Below are positions 12,851 through 14,580 of a stretch of 14,580 nucleotides of DNA, piece by piece; the first letter of the stretch is position 1, and each line of letters opens with the position of its first letter. The translations under genes were made by a program, and so were the position numbers. The notes under the pieces are model-generated. The model did not search any database, was not told where the DNA came from, and was given only the letters and a program-made list of their open reading frames with translations. Source of the stretch: JALYUA01 sp038229875 (GTDB lineage: Bacteria > Acidobacteriota > Thermoanaerobaculia > UBA5066 > Gp7-AA6); assembly GCA_038229875.1 (NCBI GenBank), contig JBBROA010000102.1:1-14580 (forward strand), in the 5' to 3' direction.

Positions 12851-14538
12851 CGCGGGAGCCGGGCGCGCCGGGTGAGTCCCGCCAGTGCCAGCACCGCGTC
12901 CACGATCGCGCCGCCGTCCCCGAACCCGAGCGTCGGCACGCCGTCCGGGGCGGCGTCGCCGTCGGAGATACGGAGCGCGGGCCGGTCGATCGGCGGGCGC
13001 GAAGCGCCGCGCCGCGTCACCTCCACGCGCGGAAGCGGAAGCGCCTTGTATCCCTCGACCAGAACCAGGTCGCAGTGGGCGAACTCCCTCCCGAGGAGAA
13101 TCGCGAGCGGCTCCTCTGCGCCGAACCGCCGCGCGGTCGTGCGCTGCGGGGTCACGAACGCGGACACCGCCGATCCCGACGAGGCGTGGCGGTGGGAATC
13201 CTTGCCGGGGACGTCGTCCTCGGCGTCTTTCGAGGTGTGCTTTAGCGTCCCGACGACGAGGCCCATCGCCTGGAGCCGCGGAACGAGATCGACGAGCACC
13301 GTGGTCTTTCCGGCGTCATGCCCGCCGACGAACGCGACTGCCGCAGGGCGCGCATCCGGATAGAGGAGCCACGGCTCCCGGCGGGCCTCGAACGCCCGCG
13401 CGCCGGCTTCGTGCCGCGCAATCTCCTCGGCGATGCCGGCGCCGGCATCGACCGCTTCGCGAAAATTCGTGGAACCCGTCAGCAGATCGATCGCGGGCCG
13501 CGGATCGAACTCGTACGCCTCGGTGCGCCACCCGAACTCGTCGGGCGCCATCTTTTTCGCGGTTTCGACGATGACGAGACCGGTCTCGAACGACCGGAAC
13601 GCCGCGTGATCGGTGACGTGGAACATCGCGCCCCCGCACGTTCGCCCCGCGTGCTTGTCGAACATCGGCCGGAAGTGGATCGGAAGAAACGAGACGCCGG
13701 GAAGGCGCCGCGCGTCGAGGGCTTCCGCAAACGGCACCGCGGCGAGCCACGGCGCGCCGAAGACCTCGAAGGGCCGCGTGGTGCCCCGCCCTTCCGAGAG
13801 ATTCGTTCCTTCGAGCAGGCACATGCCGGGGTAGACGAGGGCGGTGGCGGGAGTCGGAATGTTCGGCGACGGCGAAACCCACGGAAGGCCGGTGCCTTCG
13901 AACGGCATGTCGCGCGACCAGCCCTCCACCGGAACCACGGTCAAGTCGATGCCCAGCCCCTTTTCGGTGCGGAGCAGGAGCGCGAGCTCGCCCACAGTCA
14001 TTCCGTGTCGGACGGCGATCGGGTGCAGCCCGACGAAGGAGAGCAGATCCTGCTCCTGCGGCGCGCCCTCGACCGCGCCTCCAATCGGGTTGGGCCGGTC
14101 GCAGACAATCAGGGGCAGGCGCGCCTCCGCGGCGGCCTCCATCGCGAGCATCATCGTCCAGACGTACGTGTAGTAGCGGCTGCCCACGTCCGCCACGTCG
14201 AAGACGAGCGCGTCGAGCCCGGCGAGGTCTTCCGATGCAGGCTTCAAACTCTCGCGCGTGGAGCCGTAGAGCGAGACCGCGGGAAGTCCGGTCGGCCGGT
14301 GCACGCCGCCGGTCACGGCCTCCATGTAAATCGCGCCGCCGTCCACTCCGTGCTCCGGGCCGAAGAGCTTCGTCAGCCGCGTTTCGCGCAGGTCGAAAAG
14401 CGCCTTCCAGGTCGGCACACCCGCCGCGGTGACGCCCGACGGATTCGTGATCAGCCCGATCCGCCGCCCGGCGATCGGCGCCGGATCCCTGAGAAGGCCG
14501 TCGATTCCGGGAGCGGTTTTTCTCGAGGCGGTCTTCAC
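12847..14538 (-). CDS. Fusion: NamZ-type exo-beta-N-acetylmuramidase (DUF1343/GH171) + MobB GTPase
   Basis: Predicted 563 residues. Residues about 10-394 are a full NamZ/DUF1343 domain: GLITNPSGVT (28-37), LFGPEHGV (58-65; Glu62 of PEHG is, as I recall, the proposed catalytic residue), LVFDVADVGSRYYTYVWTM (111-129), CDRPNPIGG (146-154), VSPSPNIPTP (221-230), GTNLSEGRGTTRPFE (244-258) and the usual C-terminal FEARREPWLLY (383-393). NamZ releases MurNAc from peptidoglycan fragments. Residues about 396-560 are a MobB domain: P-loop GGHDAGKTT (405-413), GTLKHT (430-435), GKDSHRHASSGS (445-456) and LVLVEGYKALPLPRVEV (491-507). MobB is the GTP-binding partner in making molybdopterin guanine dinucleotide. 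There is no signal peptide, so the protein is likely cytoplasmic. From 362 to the P-loop no ATG, GTG or TTG occurs in frame, so MobB is not started separately there. The start (GTG) is uncertain because the frame stays open to the window edge. First gene of the leftward operon as seen. Confidence 0.88.
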   Translation of the reverse strand: MKTASRKTAPGIDGLLRDPAPIAGRRIGLITNPSGVTAAGVPTWKALFDLRETRLTKLFGPEHGVDGGAIYMEAVTGGVHRPTGLPAVSLYGSTRESLKPASEDLAGLDALVFDVADVGSRYYTYVWTMMLAMEAAAEARLPLIVCDRPNPIGGAVEGAPQEQDLLSFVGLHPIAVRHGMTVGELALLLRTEKGLGIDLTVVPVEGWSRDMPFEGTGLPWVSPSPNIPTPATALVYPGMCLLEGTNLSEGRGTTRPFEVFGAPWLAAVPFAEALDARRLPGVSFLPIHFRPMFDKHAGRTCGGAMFHVTDHAAFRSFETGLVIVETAKKMAPDEFGWRTEAYEFDPRPAIDLLTGSTNFREAVDAGAGIAEEIARHEAGARAFEARREPWLLYPDARPAAVAFVGGHDAGKTTVLVDLVPRLQAMGLVVGTLKHTSKDAEDDVPGKDSHRHASSGSAVSAFVTPQRTTARRFGAEEPLAILLGREFAHCDLVLVEGYKALPLPRVEVTRRGASRPPIDRPALRISDGDAAPDGVPTLGFGDGGAIVDAVLALAGLTRRARLPR

Positions 14539-14573
14539 GCGCCCCCGCCGCCCGGCCGCGGGTGCGGGGGCGC
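14539..14573. other. GC hairpin abutting the NamZ-MobB start codon
   Basis: GCGCCCCCGC (14539-14548) and GCGGGGGCGC (14564-14573) are perfect 10-base inverted arms; the 15-base loop contains a further CCCG/CGGG pairing. The stem touches the assigned GTG start. It could hide the ribosome site, act as the terminator of a gene beyond the edge, or lie within coding sequence if the true start is further upstream. Confidence 0.5.
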
Positions 14574-14580
14574 CTCTCCG

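Noticed and set aside
10951..13245. 764-codon rightward open frame opposite serA, the HAD gene and part of the fusion gene.
   Set aside because: Low-complexity Arg/Gly-rich translation crossing three well-supported genes on the other strand; an artefact of high GC.

Overview
The window is GC-rich (by eye roughly two thirds G+C, with strongly G/C-biased third codon positions), gene-dense and bacterial. It carries a Pkn-type Ser/Thr kinase fused to a periplasmic TolB-like/TPR region, TolB-type propeller proteins, planctomycete/acidobacterial-style 24-residue leucine-rich repeats and a DUF2330 protein paired with an RnfD/NqrB-like membrane protein. This mix suggests an Acidobacteriota-like organism or a neighbouring deep-branching phylum. 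That placement is inference from gene content. No rRNA, tRNA, CRISPR array or complete insertion sequence was found.

Layout. Positions 1-2879 hold rightward genes: the 3' part of a TolB/PD40 propeller protein, a 309-bp gap, a small secreted protein of unknown function, a gap with a GGGTC-A-GACCC palindrome, and a DUF2231-Rieske fusion. A decayed SnoaL-like gene end follows (about 2895-3007). Positions 3008-6279 hold three leftward genes: a GNAT acetyltransferase, the receptor-like kinase (4-bp GTGA overlap with the GNAT), and a second GNAT. The gap between the second GNAT and the kinase carries two different heptanucleotide repeat arrays. Positions 6361-8551 hold a rightward pair: an RnfD/NqrB-like membrane protein with a perfect 39-bp in-frame duplication near its start, and a secreted DUF2330 protein whose start lies 116 bp inside the first gene. 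Positions 8552-8817 form a convergent gap full of repeats and hairpins. Positions 8818-14538 hold leftward genes: an exported LRR protein, then, in transcription order, NamZ-MobB fusion -> HAD phosphatase -> SerA -> D-Ala-D-Ala ligase. These four are packed with 4-bp overlaps or a 10-bp gap and look like one operon.

How the genes may work together. The leftward operon combines a muropeptide-sugar hydrolase domain (NamZ/GH171), a HAD sugar-phosphate-type phosphatase, serine biosynthesis (SerA) and peptidoglycan precursor synthesis (Ddl). This suggests a link to cell-wall turnover and amino-acid supply (inference). The most striking object is the NamZ-MobB fusion: an apparently complete exo-beta-N-acetylmuramidase domain runs, with almost no linker, into an apparently complete molybdopterin-guanine-dinucleotide MobB GTPase domain. 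No alternative in-frame start codon exists near the MobB boundary, so MobB here seems to be made only as a fusion. The RnfD-like/DUF2330 pair is a second poorly understood unit: an orphan Rnf/Nqr-type membrane subunit with no other Rnf genes in the window.
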